This document shows, one piece after another, positions 8,693 to 17,941 of a DNA stretch of 64,000 bases; the stretch's first letter is position 1; the number at the start of each line of letters is the position of its first letter. Made by a program: the position numbers and the translations under genes. Under the pieces are notes generated by a model. The model did no database searches. It was not told the DNA's origin and was given only the letters and a program-made list of their open reading frames with translations. Origin of the DNA: Hansschlegelia quercus (lineage in GTDB: Bacteria; Pseudomonadota; Alphaproteobacteria; Rhizobiales; Methylopilaceae); NCBI RefSeq assembly GCF_004310425.1, contig NZ_SIUB01000003.1, positions 186,001 to 250,000 of the forward strand, given 5' to 3'.

Positions 8693-9637
8693 ATGGCGAC
8701 TCTGCTTCTCGCCGACCACCACGAAGACCATCTCGGCGACGCTACGGCGAAGGCGCTGACGGCCGCCAAGCAGATCGGGTCGCCGGTCCATATCCTTGTT
8801 GCGGGCCGTGCGCCGCAAGGCGCGGCCGCCGAGGCTGCGAAGCTCGACGGCGTCGAGAAAGTGCTCGTCGCTTCCGGCGAGCAATACGCCCACGGCCTCG
8901 CCGAGCCCTTCACCGACCTGCTGCTCGGCCTGATCGACGGCTACGACGCGCTCGTCGCCTCATCCTCGACCACGGGCAAGAACATCCTGCCCCGCGTCGC
9001 GGCCAAGCTCGACATGATGCAGATCTCCGACATCTCGAAGGTCGAGGGGCCGGATACGTTCGAGCGTCCGGTCTATGCCGGCAACGCCCTGCAGACGGTT
9101 CGTTCGACCGACGCCAAGAAGATCGTGACCGTGCGGACCGCGGCCTTCGCCGCCGCGGGCGAGGGCGGCTCGGCCGCGATCGAGGAGGTTTCGGCCGCCG
9201 GCGATCCGGGTCTATCGAGCTTCGTCGGCGAGGCGCTGACGGAGTCGGACCGGCCCGAGCTTGGCTCCGCCAAGATCATCGTCTCCGGCGGCCGCGCGTT
9301 GGGTTCGGCGGAAAAGTTCAAGGAAGTCATCGAGCCGCTGGCGGACCAGCTCGGCGCCGCGATCGGCGCGAGCCGGGCTGCCGTTGACGCAGGCTACGCG
9401 CCGAACGACCAGCAGGTCGGCCAGACCGGCAAGGTGGTCGCGCCGCAGCTCTACCTGGCGCTCGGCATTTCCGGCGCGATCCAGCATCTCGCCGGCATGA
9501 AGGACTCGAAGGTCATCGTGGCGATCAACAAGGACGAGGAGGCCCCGATCTTCCAGGTCGCCGATTACGGCCTGGTGGCGGATCTCTTCACCGCCGTGCC
9601 CGAGCTCAAGGAAGAACTGGCGAAGGCGAAGCGCTGA
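8693..9637 (+). CDS. etfA: Electron transfer flavoprotein alpha subunit (FAD-binding)
   Basis: A 314-residue partner of EtfB. The C-terminal FAD domain is evident: SGGRALGS near 199-206, [22 protein letters not shown] near 225-247, GISGAIQH, and the INKD..APIF..AD.G...D motif near the end. The N-terminal domain matches EtfA rather than EtfB. An inverted repeat with a short T-tract follows at 9646-9685. The next gene encodes a beta-oxidation-type dehydrogenase, which fits the electron flow from acyl-CoA oxidation. Confidence 0.96.
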   Translation: MATLLLADHHEDHLGDATAKALTAAKQIGSPVHILVAGRAPQGAAAEAAKLDGVEKVLVASGEQYAHGLAEPFTDLLLGLIDGYDALVASSSTTGKNILPRVAAKLDMMQISDISKVEGPDTFERPVYAGNALQTVRSTDAKKIVTVRTAAFAAAGEGGSAAIEEVSAAGDPGLSSFVGEALTESDRPELGSAKIIVSGGRALGSAEKFKEVIEPLADQLGAAIGASRAAVDAGYAPNDQQVGQTGKVVAPQLYLALGISGAIQHLAGMKDSKVIVAINKDEEAPIFQVADYGLVADLFTAVPELKEELAKAKR

Positions 9638-9645
9638 CGTGGCAT

Positions 9646-9685
9646 GCCAGACTTTGGTAGGAGCCGCGGCCTAAAGTCTGGCTTT
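9646..9685 (+). terminator. Intrinsic terminator after etfA
   Basis: GCCAGACTTT (9646-9655) pairs perfectly with AAAGTCTGGC (9673-9682) and is followed by TTT. The loop is 17 nt and can form a further AGG/CCT pair. It starts 9 nt after the etfA stop. Confidence 0.5.
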
Positions 9686-9766
9686 GTGCGACGCGGTACG
9701 TAATATCCGGCCGCGCCGGGGAAATGCCCCCCGCGCGAGTCAAGCAAGGACGGTCGGACGATCATC

Positions 9767-10648
9767 ATGCCGACGGATATTCGCAAGATCGGCGTTGTTG
9801 GCGCCGGACAGATGGGCAGCGGCATCGCCCACGTGGTTTCGCTCGCGGGCTGCGACGTCATCCTGAACGACGTCAGCCAGGACAAGGCGAAGGCCGGCGT
9901 CGAGCTCATCAACGCCAACATGCAGCGTCAGACCGGCAAGGGCGCGATCACCGACGCCGACCGCGAGGCCGCTCTCAAGCGCATCGCGACCTCTTCGGAC
10001 TTCAAGGAGCTGGTTGATTGCGACCTCGTGATCGAGGCCGCGACAGAGGACGAGCAGACCAAGCGAAAGATTTACTCCGAGCTCTGCCCGAAGCTGAAGC
10101 CTGAGGCGATGCTCGCGACGAACACGTCGTCGATCTCGATCACGCGGCTCGCCGCCTCGACCGACCGGCCGGAGCGCTTCATCGGCATCCATTTCATGAA
10201 CCCGGTGCCGGTGATGCAGCTCGTCGAGCTCATCCGCGGCATCGCGACCGAAGACGAGACCTTTGAGAGCTCCAAGAACCTGATCGCCAAGCTCGGCAAG
10301 ACCGTCGCGGTCTCCGAGGATTTTCCAGCCTTCATGGTCAACCGCATCCTGCTGCCGATGATCAACGAGGCGATCTACACGCTTTACGAAGGCGTCGGTT
10401 CGGTCGATGCGATCGACACAGCGATGCGGCTCGGCGCGAACCACCCGATGGGTCCGCTCCAGCTCGCCGATTTCATCGGCCTCGACACCTGCCTGTCGGT
10501 CATGCAGGTGCTCCACGACGGCCTCGCGGATTCGAAGTACCGTCCGTGTCCGTTGTTGGTGAAGTATGTCGAGGCAGGTTGGCTCGGCCGGAAGACCCAG
10601 CGCGGCTTCTACGACTATCGCGGCGAGCATCCGGTCCCGACGCGTTAA
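9767..10648 (+). CDS. 3-Hydroxybutyryl-CoA dehydrogenase
   Basis: A 293-residue NAD(P)-dependent dehydrogenase converting 3-hydroxyacyl-CoA (classically 3-hydroxybutyryl-CoA) to the 3-keto form. The Rossmann motif GAGQMG is at 12-17, the NTSS segment at 119-122, and the catalytic IHFMNPVP with His142 follows, with the usual C-terminal [18 protein letters not shown] domain. Single-domain length excludes a FadB fusion. With no thiolase or crotonase nearby, it could serve butyrate, ethylmalonyl-CoA-type or aromatic degradation (hbd/paaH type); the symbol is therefore left open. Confidence 0.92.
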   Translation: MPTDIRKIGVVGAGQMGSGIAHVVSLAGCDVILNDVSQDKAKAGVELINANMQRQTGKGAITDADREAALKRIATSSDFKELVDCDLVIEAATEDEQTKRKIYSELCPKLKPEAMLATNTSSISITRLAASTDRPERFIGIHFMNPVPVMQLVELIRGIATEDETFESSKNLIAKLGKTVAVSEDFPAFMVNRILLPMINEAIYTLYEGVGSVDAIDTAMRLGANHPMGPLQLADFIGLDTCLSVMQVLHDGLADSKYRPCPLLVKYVEAGWLGRKTQRGFYDYRGEHPVPTR

Positions 10649-10741
10649 CGCTTCGTTGATCATTTCGGTCGAGCGCGCTCGGCCCTTCACGCCCTGTTAG
10701 TCTTGTCCACGCAATGGTCCCTGATCGGAGGCCATCAGCCC

Positions 10742-10936
10742 ATGGACGTCAGCTCGCTCGCCGCATCCGCCGTTGCAACATCTGCGCAGTCGACCCGCGA
10801 CGGCTTTTCCGTAGCCGCGCTCAAGATCGCCAACGACCAGCAGCAGCTGATGGCGAACTTCGTTCAGCAATCCGCCGAGACCACCAAGGCGCTGACGCAG
10901 TCCGGCGTCGGCGAGACGGTCGACAAAACGGCCTGA
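10742..10936 (+). CDS. YjfB-like putative motility small protein
   Basis: A 64-residue protein beginning MDVSSLAASAVA, rich in Ala, Ser, Gln and Thr, with a helical middle (IANDQQQLMANFVQ) and a short flexible end. The pattern resembles the YjfB family, annotated as putative motility proteins largely because Bacillus yjfB is in the flagellar sigma-D regulon; biochemical function is unknown. A GGAGG site at 10727-10731 supports ATG 10742. No flagellar gene is in the window. Real by RBS, composition and position; family assignment moderate. Confidence 0.65.
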   Translation: MDVSSLAASAVATSAQSTRDGFSVAALKIANDQQQLMANFVQQSAETTKALTQSGVGETVDKTA

Positions 10937-11081
10937 ACTCTCTGCTTCTAGCGACGTGACCGACTCGCGGCTTGACTGCGGGCCGCATCGCCATGCGCCT
11001 TCGCCAGCATAGTCGAGCGCTGAACTTGCCGGCTACGATCCACAGCCCGCTACGTTCTTTTGCGGATCGATCCACCCTTCC

Positions 11082-11134
11082 TTAACGCTGAGCTTCGTTA
11101 ATTGCCTCCGTCGAAAGCGGCTGCGGAGCCGCTT
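11082..11134 (+). promoter_or_regulatory. Palindromic TTAACG site and leader hairpin before the ftsK paralogue
   Basis: TTAACG (11082-11087) and CGTTAA (11096-11101) are inverted half-sites separated by 8 nt. They resemble CtrA half-sites (TTAAC) but not the usual TTAA-N7-TTAA spacing. AAGCGGCT/AGCCGCTT with a 4-nt loop (11115-11134) follows, ending 17 nt before the ATG. Likely regulatory region of the downstream gene. Confidence 0.35.
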
Positions 11135-11151
11135 CCACAGGGTGAGCAGAC

Positions 11152-13470
11152 ATGCGTTTTTCCGGCCGTCCGCCTGTTTCCGAAGACGCCGCCGAGGCGG
11201 CGAACAGGCGGGAAGCGCCGCCTTTGGTGCGCTCGGTCCGCACGCCCGACCGGGTGTTACGCGAGCGCCGCGCGGCTGAGCGTGACGAGGTCGCCGCGTC
11301 TCCGGGCGCGCCCGCCGACATGATTCCGAGCTGGCTGAAGCCCTTCGCGAGCGGCCCGAACGCACGCTTCACCCGCACGCCGGACAGCATCCTGCGCGGC
11401 CGGCACCGTCTCGCGGAGATCCCGGAATCCGCACAGCCGATGGAGCCGGACGTCGCGGCCGAGGCGATGTCTCACATGAGCTTCGCGGGAGAGCCGCGTC
11501 CGGTCGGCGAGACGCCCGCGACGCTGCGCAGGCTCGCGACCGCCATCCGCGTCGGCGAGCCCGCGACGCCGCCGCGCGCCGCTAGCCAGGACAATGCCCC
11601 GGAGTCCGATGAGAGCCGCGGGGGTGAGGCGCAGGACACGGTAGCGTCGCCGATCACCGGCTCGCTCGGGCAACCTTTTGCGAGCTTCGCGCCCGTGACC
11701 TACCGCAGCAGTTTCGGCTGGGCGGAGCCCGCGGCCCCGAAGACGCCGTCGCCGAAGGTCGTCCGCCCCGCTCCGCTGATCGCGAAGCGCGCGAGCCAGG
11801 AGCCGGAGTCCGTGGAAGCGCCCGTCGCTCCCGTCCCCGTGCCCGAGCCGCAGCCTGCGCGAGTCGAGCAGCCCGCGGTCGCCGCGCGGCCGACGCCCGC
11901 GGCGTCGGTCGTGTCCGCTCCCCGCCCGGCCGCGCGCCCGTTCTCGGACATCTACGAACTCCCGCCGCTCGATCTGCTCAGCCTTCCGCAGGAGAGCGAG
12001 CCGAGCGCCGAGCTCTCCGAGGAGGCGCTCGAGAAGAATTCCGTGAAGCTCCAGCAGACGCTGCAGGATTTCGGCGTGCGCGGCGAGATCATCGACGCCA
12101 ATCCAGGCCCCGTGGTCACGCTCTATGAGCTGGAGCCGGCGCCCGGCGTGAAGTCGAGCCGCGTCATCGCCCTCGCCTCCGACATCGCCCGCTCGATGAG
12201 CGCGAAATCCGCTCGCGTCGCCGTGGTCGAGGGCCGCAACGTCATCGGCATCGAGCTGCCGAACCGGACCCGCGAGACCGTGTTCCTGCGCGAGCTGCTG
12301 GAAAGCCCGGCCTTCACTGAGACGCAGCACAAGCTGCCGGTGTGCCTCGGCAAGACGATCGGCGGCGAACCGGTGATCGCCGATCTCGCGAAGATGCCGC
12401 ATCTTCTGGTCGCGGGCACCACCGGCTCCGGCAAGTCGGTCGCGATCAACACCATGATCCTCAGCCTCCTCTACCAGCACCCGCCGGAGAAGGTCCGCCT
12501 CATCATGGTCGATCCGAAGATGCTGGAGCTCTCGGTCTATGAGGGCATCCCGCACCTTCTGACCCCGGTCGTCACCGATCCGAAGAAGGCGGTGATCGCG
12601 CTGAAATGGGCGGTCCGGGAGATGGAGGACCGCTACCGCAAGATGTCGAAGCTCGGCGTCCGCAACATCGACGGCTTCAACGCCCGCGCCGGCGAGGCGA
12701 TGGCGCGCGGCGAGACCGTGACGCGGCAGGTGCAAACCGGCTTCGATCGCGAGACGGGCCAGCCGACCTATGAAGACGAGGTCATGGATCTCACCGCGCT
12801 GCCTTACATCGTCGTCATCGTCGACGAGATGGCCGACCTGATGATGGTCGCCGGCAAGGACATCGAGGGCGCCATCCAGCGCTTGGCCCAAATGGCGCGC
12901 GCGGCCGGCATCCACATCATCATGGCGACGCAACGCCCCTCGGTCGACGTCATCACCGGCACGATCAAGGCGAACTTCCCGACCCGCATCTCCTTCCAGG
13001 TGACCAGCAAGATCGACAGCCGCACCATTCTCGGCGAGATGGGCGCCGAGCAACTGCTCGGGCAGGGCGACATGCTGCACATGCAGGGCGGCGGCCGCAT
13101 CGCCCGCGTGCACGGACCGTTCTGCTCCGACGCCGAGGTCGAGAAGGTCGTCGACCATCTGAAGCTTCAGGGACGCCCGGAATATCTCGACGCGGTCACC
13201 GCCGACGACGAGGAGATGGTCGTCGAGGAATCCGAAGGCGACGAGCGCGCTGTGTTCGACGCCGGCGACTTTGGCGAGGAGAGCGGCGACGCCTACGACC
13301 AGGCCGTCGCCGTGGTCCTGCGCGACCGCAAGGCCTCGACCTCCTACATCCAGCGCCGCCTCCAGATCGGCTACAACCGCGCGGCCTCGATCATGGAGCG
13401 GATGGAGCAGGAGGGCATCGTCGGTCAGCCCAACCATGCCGGAAAACGCGAGATCTTCCGCGGGAACTAG
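11152..13470 (+). CDS. FtsK/SpoIIIE-family DNA translocase lacking membrane anchor
   Basis: A 772-residue protein. Residues 1-270 are a Pro/Ala/Glu-rich, apparently disordered region with no membrane helix. The alpha domain starts near 285, Walker A (GTTGSGKS) is at 422-429, Walker B (IVVIVDEM) near 553-560, an [12 protein letters not shown] segment follows, and the winged-helix gamma domain (about 705-768) has the AVAVV...K.STS.IQRR..IGYNRAA..ME pattern. All ATPase and KOPS-reading elements seem intact. FtsK normally has four N-terminal TM helices that tether it to the septum; here they are absent, so this is either a soluble second FtsK or a clade variant. The ATG has AGGGTGAG upstream. Confidence 0.92.
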   Translation: MRFSGRPPVSEDAAEAANRREAPPLVRSVRTPDRVLRERRAAERDEVAASPGAPADMIPSWLKPFASGPNARFTRTPDSILRGRHRLAEIPESAQPMEPDVAAEAMSHMSFAGEPRPVGETPATLRRLATAIRVGEPATPPRAASQDNAPESDESRGGEAQDTVASPITGSLGQPFASFAPVTYRSSFGWAEPAAPKTPSPKVVRPAPLIAKRASQEPESVEAPVAPVPVPEPQPARVEQPAVAARPTPAASVVSAPRPAARPFSDIYELPPLDLLSLPQESEPSAELSEEALEKNSVKLQQTLQDFGVRGEIIDANPGPVVTLYELEPAPGVKSSRVIALASDIARSMSAKSARVAVVEGRNVIGIELPNRTRETVFLRELLESPAFTETQHKLPVCLGKTIGGEPVIADLAKMPHLLVAGTTGSGKSVAINTMILSLLYQHPPEKVRLIMVDPKMLELSVYEGIPHLLTPVVTDPKKAVIALKWAVREMEDRYRKMSKLGVRNIDGFNARAGEAMARGETVTRQVQTGFDRETGQPTYEDEVMDLTALPYIVVIVDEMADLMMVAGKDIEGAIQRLAQMARAAGIHIIMATQRPSVDVITGTIKANFPTRISFQVTSKIDSRTILGEMGAEQLLGQGDMLHMQGGGRIARVHGPFCSDAEVEKVVDHLKLQGRPEYLDAVTADDEEMVVEESEGDERAVFDAGDFGEESGDAYDQAVAVVLRDRKASTSYIQRRLQIGYNRAASIMERMEQEGIVGQPNHAGKREIFRGN

Positions 13471-13557
13471 ACTCCCGCTGAACGATTCGCGGCGGCGGCC
13501 GTTAGGCACGCGGAAGGGCGCGGCCGCGAACGCGCCCACAAGCGAGGAGACGTGCCG

Positions 13558-14058
13558 ATGGCCGCGCAGAAAACCCTGAGCGACGCGTTCTACGAAACGC
13601 TGAAGGATGTCTATTACGCCGAAAAGCAGTCGGTGAAGGCGCTGAAGAAGTCTGCGAAGGCGGCGAAGAGCGAGGAGCTCAAGACCGCGTTCCAGAATCA
13701 TCAGGAAGAGAGCGCCGGTCAGGTGACGCGCCTCGAGCAGGTGTTCGAGATCATCGGTAAGGCGCCGCGCGCCAAGACCTGTGAAGCCATGCAGGGCATC
13801 ACCTCCGAGATGGAGGAGGACCTTGAGGACTTCGGCGAGACCGACGCCGCCGACGCCGTCCTCATCGGCTGCGCGCAGGCGATCGAGCATTACGAGATCG
13901 CGCGCTACGGCATGCTCAGGACCTGGGCGACGCAGCTCGGCCATGCCGATGCGGCGAAGCTTCTGGAGCAGACGCTCGAGGAAGAGAAGAAGGCCGACGC
14001 GCTTCTGAGCCAGATCGCCGAGAGCGCGAACAAGAGCGCGAACAAGAAGGCCGCCTGA
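13558..14058 (+). CDS. Ferritin-like DUF892 protein (YciE/YciF type)
   Basis: A 166-residue, mostly helical protein with the family start TLSDAFYETLKDVYYAEKQ..KALKK, the E..HQ.ES..QV.RLE.VF...G..P motif and the IEHYEIARYG helix; acidic/His residues typical of a ferritin-like four-helix bundle are present. YciE/YciF proteins are stress-linked in enterobacteria; their chemistry is not established. ATG 13558 is chosen over GTG 13552 because GAGGAG at 13544-13549 is correctly spaced only for the ATG. A Lys/Ala/Asn tail ends the protein. A terminator follows at 14078-14108. Confidence 0.87.
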   Translation: MAAQKTLSDAFYETLKDVYYAEKQSVKALKKSAKAAKSEELKTAFQNHQEESAGQVTRLEQVFEIIGKAPRAKTCEAMQGITSEMEEDLEDFGETDAADAVLIGCAQAIEHYEIARYGMLRTWATQLGHADAAKLLEQTLEEEKKADALLSQIAESANKSANKKAA

Positions 14059-14077
14059 GCGGATTGATCTTTTACTG

Positions 14078-14108
14078 ACGGGCGGGCGCGTGAGCGTCCG
14101 CCCGTTTT
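14078..14108 (+). terminator. Intrinsic terminator after the DUF892 gene
   Basis: ACGGGCGGGCGC (14078-14089) pairs with GCGTCCGCCCGT (14094-14105), 12 bp with one G-U pair, around a GTGA tetraloop and followed by TTTT. It would separate the ferritin-like gene from the SDR gene. Confidence 0.7.
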
Positions 14109-14125
14109 CGCGCGCGGAGTTCCGA

Positions 14126-14923
14126 ATGAAGATTTCGCTCGAAGGGCAGGTCGCGATCGTGACCGGCGCGAGCTCGGGAATCGGGCGCGCGGTGGCTGAA
14201 GCCATGGGCGCCGCCGGCGCCAAAGTCGCTGTGAATTACCGTTCGCAGCCGGAGGCCGCCGACGAAGTCGTCGCGACGATCACGAACGCCGGCGGCGAGG
14301 CCTTCGCCATCAAGGCCGACGTCTCCGACGAGGCCGAGATCGGCGCGCTGTTCGCCGAGACTGTGTGGCGGTACGGCGCGATCGACATCGTTGTCGCCAA
14401 CGCCGGCATGCAGAAGGATTCCGGCGCCGCGGAGATGACGCTCGACGACTGGCGCAAGGTCATCGACGTCAACCTTACCGGCCAGTTCCTCTGCGCCCGC
14501 GCCGCGATCCGGCAGTTCCGCGCGCAAGGCCGCCGCGACGTCTCGAAGGCGTTGGGAAAACTCATCTGCATGAGCTCCGTCCACGAGGTCATTCCCTGGG
14601 CCGGCCACGTGAACTACGCGGCGTCGAAAGGCGGCGTCATGCTGATGATGAAGACCCTTGCGCAGGAATATGCGCAGGAGGGCATCCGTGTGAACGCGAT
14701 CGCGCCCGGCGCGATCCGCACCGCGATCAACGAGCAGGAGACGCAAGGGGAGGCGGCGAAGGCGCTGCTGAAGCTTATCCCCTACGGCCGCATCGGCGTC
14801 GCCAAGGATGTCGCGAACGCAGCCGTCTGGCTGGCGTCCGATCTCGCCGACTATGTGGTCGGGACTACGATCACGGTCGACGGCGGCATGACGCTCTATC
14901 CGGAATTCCGCGGGAATGGCTGA
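14126..14923 (+). CDS. Short-chain dehydrogenase, glucose 1-dehydrogenase-like
   Basis: A 265-residue SDR. The cofactor motif TGASSGIG is at 13-20, NAG at 92-94, and the catalytic Ser151, Tyr164 and Lys168 lie in SSVHEVIPW...NYAASKGG, which closely resembles Bacillus glucose 1-dehydrogenase. The reaction would be oxidation of glucose to gluconolactone with NAD(P); other sugars or alcohols remain possible. ATG 14126 lies beyond the terminator hairpin, whereas an earlier in-frame start at 14090 is inside it. The gene overlaps the next one, a GH15 glycosidase, by 8 nt, which supports a sugar substrate. Confidence 0.87.
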   Translation: MKISLEGQVAIVTGASSGIGRAVAEAMGAAGAKVAVNYRSQPEAADEVVATITNAGGEAFAIKADVSDEAEIGALFAETVWRYGAIDIVVANAGMQKDSGAAEMTLDDWRKVIDVNLTGQFLCARAAIRQFRAQGRRDVSKALGKLICMSSVHEVIPWAGHVNYAASKGGVMLMMKTLAQEYAQEGIRVNAIAPGAIRTAINEQETQGEAAKALLKLIPYGRIGVAKDVANAAVWLASDLADYVVGTTITVDGGMTLYPEFRGNG

Positions 14924-16727
14924 GCGGCGCGCGCGGCGTCCGCCGGTCGCGATCGAAGACCACGCGCTGATCGGCGACATGTCGACGGCTGCGCTCGTCT
15001 CGCGCGAAGGCGCGATCGACTTTCTGTGCTGGCCGCGCTTCGACAGCCCGACGGTGTTCGCCTCGCTGCTCGACCCCGAGAAGGGCGGCGAGTTCGTGAT
15101 CCGACCGGTGCTACGCGGGGCGCGCACAATGCAGATCTATCTACCCGACACCAATGTCGCTCTTACCCGCTGGCTCGCCGAGGACGGCAGCGCGGAGGTC
15201 ACCGACGTCATGCGCCCGCAGCGCGGCGTCGATGGCGGCGAGCCGCACATCCTCCGCCGCGTCGAGGCCACCCGCGGCGAAGTCCGGTTCGAGGCCTCAT
15301 GCAGCCCGCGCTTCGATTACGCCCGCTCTCGCGGCGTCGCGCGCAAGAAAGGCGACTCGGTCATCTTCAAATCGCGCCATGCCGATCTGCGCCTCACCTC
15401 CGACGCGCCTTTGCGCGCACGTCGCGGCGGCGACGCTACGGCGAGCTTCACGCTGAAGAAGGGCGAGGTCGCCTGGTTCGTGCTCGACGGCGGTGAGGGC
15501 GACGCGCCGCTCGGCGAGGCGGCCGAGGTCGCGCTCGCCTCCGCCGTCGCCTGGTGGCGGCGCTGGGCCGGCCAGTCCACGTATAAGGGCCGTTGGCGCG
15601 AGACGGTGATGCGCTCGGCGCTCGCGCTCAAGCTGATGACCACGCGCGACCATGGCTCGATCGTGGCGGCGCCGACTTTCGGCCTTCCGGAAGCTCCCGG
15701 TGGAGAGCGCAATTGGGATTATCGCGCCACCTGGATCCGCGACGCCTCCTTCACAGTCTACGCGCTGGTCCGCCTCGGCTTCCATGACGAGGCGGTGGAT
15801 TTCATGGCCTGGATCGCCAAGCGTCTCGAAGAGAATGACGGCCGGCTTTCGATCATGTACGGGCCGACCGGCGGCAGGGAGCTCGAGGAGATCGAGCTGG
15901 ATCATCTCGCGGGCTATGGCGGGGCGCGGCCGGTCCGGATCGGCAACAAGGCGGTCGACCAGATCCAGCTCGACATCTACGGCGAACTGCTCGACGCGGC
16001 CTATCTCGCCGACAAATACGGGCGCGCGATGTCGGCGGACGGCTGGAGGGCGACCTGCAAGATCGTCGAGCACGTCTGCGACCACTGGAAGAGCGCCGAC
16101 GCCGGCATTTGGGAGATCAGGTGCGAGCCGCGCGAGTTCCTGCACTCCCGCCTGATGTGCTGGGTCGCCGTCGACCGGGCGCTGAGGCTCGCGAGCAAGC
16201 GCTCGCTGCCGGCGCCGATCGCGCGCTGGACCGCGTGCCGCGACGAGATCCACAAGGACATCTGGACGAACTTCTGGGACGAGGAGCTCGGCCATTTCGT
16301 CGAGAGCCGCGGCTCCAAGGACCTCGACGGCGCGATGCTGTTGATGCCGCTCGTCCGCTTCCTCGGCGCCCGCGACCCGAAGTGGCTCGCGACCCTCGAC
16401 GCCATCGGCCACAAGCTGTCCGACGACGCGCTGGTGTTCCGCTACCGCGGCGAGGACGGGCTGAAGGGTCGGGAGGGCGCCTTCACGGCTTGCTCGTTCT
16501 GGTACGTCGAATGCCTCGCCAGGGCCGAGCGGCTTGACGAGGCGCGCACCGCCTTCGAGAAGATCCTGGGCTACGCCAACCATGTCGGCCTGTTCGCCGA
16601 GGAGATCGGCCTCGACGGCGGGCACCTCGGCAACTTTCCGCAGGCGCTCACCCATCTTGCGCTGATCAGCGCGGCGTTTTTCCTCGACCGCGAGCTTTCA
16701 GGCGAGCGGGGAACGTGGCGACCTTGA
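14916..16727 (+). CDS. Glycoside hydrolase family 15 protein (glucoamylase/trehalase-like)
   Basis: A 603-residue protein with the N-terminal beta-sandwich (IEDHALIGDMSTAALVSREGAIDFLCWPRFDSP) and a C-terminal (alpha/alpha)6 barrel. YRATWIRDASFTVYAL around residues 268-283 and the HVGLFAEEIGLDGG..GNFPQALTH segment (Glu562/563) are the GH15 signatures. Bacterial GH15 enzymes without a signal peptide, as here, are often cytosolic trehalases or glucan glucosidases. It overlaps the SDR gene by 8 nt: a hydrolase releasing glucose beside a glucose-dehydrogenase-like enzyme. Substrate is inferred, not shown. Confidence 0.9.
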   Translation: MAERRARRPPVAIEDHALIGDMSTAALVSREGAIDFLCWPRFDSPTVFASLLDPEKGGEFVIRPVLRGARTMQIYLPDTNVALTRWLAEDGSAEVTDVMRPQRGVDGGEPHILRRVEATRGEVRFEASCSPRFDYARSRGVARKKGDSVIFKSRHADLRLTSDAPLRARRGGDATASFTLKKGEVAWFVLDGGEGDAPLGEAAEVALASAVAWWRRWAGQSTYKGRWRETVMRSALALKLMTTRDHGSIVAAPTFGLPEAPGGERNWDYRATWIRDASFTVYALVRLGFHDEAVDFMAWIAKRLEENDGRLSIMYGPTGGRELEEIELDHLAGYGGARPVRIGNKAVDQIQLDIYGELLDAAYLADKYGRAMSADGWRATCKIVEHVCDHWKSADAGIWEIRCEPREFLHSRLMCWVAVDRALRLASKRSLPAPIARWTACRDEIHKDIWTNFWDEELGHFVESRGSKDLDGAMLLMPLVRFLGARDPKWLATLDAIGHKLSDDALVFRYRGEDGLKGREGAFTACSFWYVECLARAERLDEARTAFEKILGYANHVGLFAEEIGLDGGHLGNFPQALTHLALISAAFFLDRELSGERGTWRP

Positions 16728-16739
16728 TCGGCCGCCCGG

Positions 16740-17030
16740 TCAGAACACGTTCGGGTAGAGGTACAGCACGATCACCCGCTCGATCAGGAAGATGATCAGC
16801 AGCAGGATGATGGGCGAGATGTCGATCCCGCCAAGGTTCGGCAGCGAGTTGCGGATCGGCCTCAGCAGCGGCTCCGTCACCCTGTAGAGGAAGTCCCAGA
16901 TCGCCGAGACCACGCTGTTGCGGGTGTTCACGACGTTGAACGCGATCAGCCATGACAGGATGGCGGAGGCGATCAGCAGCCAGGTGTAGAGCTGGAGGGC
17001 GAGGAGGACGACGTCGAGGAGCGCGCGCAT
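16740..17030 (-). CDS. YggT family membrane protein
   Basis: A 96-residue protein with two hydrophobic stretches, [21 protein letters not shown] near the start and a C-terminal pair of helices, and the conserved loop [20 protein letters not shown]. YggT/CcmK-type homologues in cyanobacteria and actinobacteria act near the division site or in osmotic shock resistance; the alphaproteobacterial role is unknown. ATG 17030 places the first helix at the N-terminus. Convergent with the GH15 gene, 12 nt apart. Confidence 0.88.
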   Translation of the reverse strand: MRALLDVVLLALQLYTWLLIASAILSWLIAFNVVNTRNSVVSAIWDFLYRVTEPLLRPIRNSLPNLGGIDISPIILLLIIFLIERVIVLYLYPNVF

Positions 17031-17176
17031 GCGGTCTTGTGATGCCTTCTCGCAGAGTGTGACGGCTGGAGACATATCGGCCGTGCGAGCGCCCCGCAAG
17101 CGCGGCCGGTCTCGAGCCGCCGCTTCTCCTTGACAGGACTCAGGCGCCCCCCGTAAATGGCGCGCCTTCGGGACGC

Positions 17177-17252
17177 GGGGCCGTAGCTCAGATGGGAGAG
17201 CGCTGCAATCGCACTGCAGAGGTCAGGGGTTCGATTCCCCTCGGCTCCACCA
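17177..17252 (+). tRNA. tRNA-Ala, anticodon CGC
   Basis: A complete cloverleaf of 76 nt with encoded CCA. The acceptor stem GGGGCCG/CGGCTCC pairs with one G-U, the D arm is GCTC..GAGC, the anticodon stem CTGCA/TGCAG holds a 7-nt loop with CGC at positions 34-36, and the T arm is the normal GGGG-TTCGATT-CCCC. It decodes GCG, a frequent alanine codon in this GC-rich genome. Confidence 0.95.
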
Positions 17253-17263
17253 GCCTCCCGAAT

Positions 17264-17941
17264 TCAAGCTTCTGACATCTCCCTCGACATTTTCGCCGGC
17301 TCCTGGGGCCAGCGGGCCAGCGCTTCGCGTCCGACGGGGGTCAGCGCGTAGACGCCGCGTTCGGCGCGTTCGAACCATCCATAGACGTTGCGGGCTAGGA
17401 TCTTGAGCGCGTCGGGGGCGGCCGGCCTGAGGTCGCGCGGGCGCAAAGGCCCGGCGACGAGGGCTGCGGCGCAGATGAGCGCCTGCTGGCGATAGGCGGT
17501 CATGATCGGCGCGCGATTTCCGCCGCCGGCCGTCGGGTCGCCCTTGCGGCGGCGGTGTTCGTCGACAAGGCGAGAGCGACGGCGCGGGTCGCGGCGCGGC
17601 GCGGGCGCGACCGGGCTCACCAGGATCTCGACGGCGCCGGCGCTCGAGACGCCCAGCATGCCGAAGCCGAGCCGTTTGCAGAGCGCGCGGAAGCGGCGGT
17701 CATGCCCAACGCCGCGCGACGCCATGGCGGCGGCGATCCAGACCTCGTCGCAGGCGGCGGCGCGGTCCACCGCCTGCAGCACGAGCTCGAGATTGAAGCT
17801 CTTCTTCAGCTCGCAGACCACGACAACAGGCGGCTCGCCCTCCTTCAGCCCGACGAGGTCGCAATTGCCGACCTCCCCCTTCACGGAATAACCGAGCATT
17901 TCCAGGAAGGCTTTTACGGGCGCGTAGAGCGTCGTCTCCAT
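17264..17941 (-). CDS. DUF2161 domain protein (putative PD-(D/E)XK-like nuclease fold)
   Basis: A 225-residue cytosolic protein. Residues 1-115 carry a restriction-endonuclease-like core: Tyr/Pro-containing start, EVGNCDLVGLKEGE, and VVVVCELKKSFNLELVLQAVDR, which match the D...ExK pattern (Asp near 28, Glu-Leu-Lys near 46-48). A basic linker follows, then a C-terminal winged-helix-like part (about 150-220) ending in a segment resembling transcription-factor wings. DUF2161 proteins have no established function; phosphodiesterase is a database-style guess. The gene is divergent from the lysR gene 76 nt away and begins 12 nt after the convergent tRNA-Ala. Confidence 0.75.
   Translation of the reverse strand: METTLYAPVKAFLEMLGYSVKGEVGNCDLVGLKEGEPPVVVVCELKKSFNLELVLQAVDRAAACDEVWIAAAMASRGVGHDRRFRALCKRLGFGMLGVSSAGAVEILVSPVAPAPRRDPRRRSRLVDEHRRRKGDPTAGGGNRAPIMTAYRQQALICAAALVAGPLRPRDLRPAAPDALKILARNVYGWFERAERGVYALTPVGREALARWPQEPAKMSREMSEA

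Noticed and set aside
13463-13487. EcfG-type general-stress promoter (GGAAC-N16/17-GTT) upstream of the DUF892 gene
   Set aside because: GGAAC is at 13463-13467, but the downstream bases read GAT or ATT instead of GTT, and the site lies partly in ftsK coding sequence.
11257-14223. A 988-codon minus-strand open frame
   Set aside because: Antisense to the FtsK and DUF892 genes; low-complexity Arg/Leu/Asp composition without motifs.
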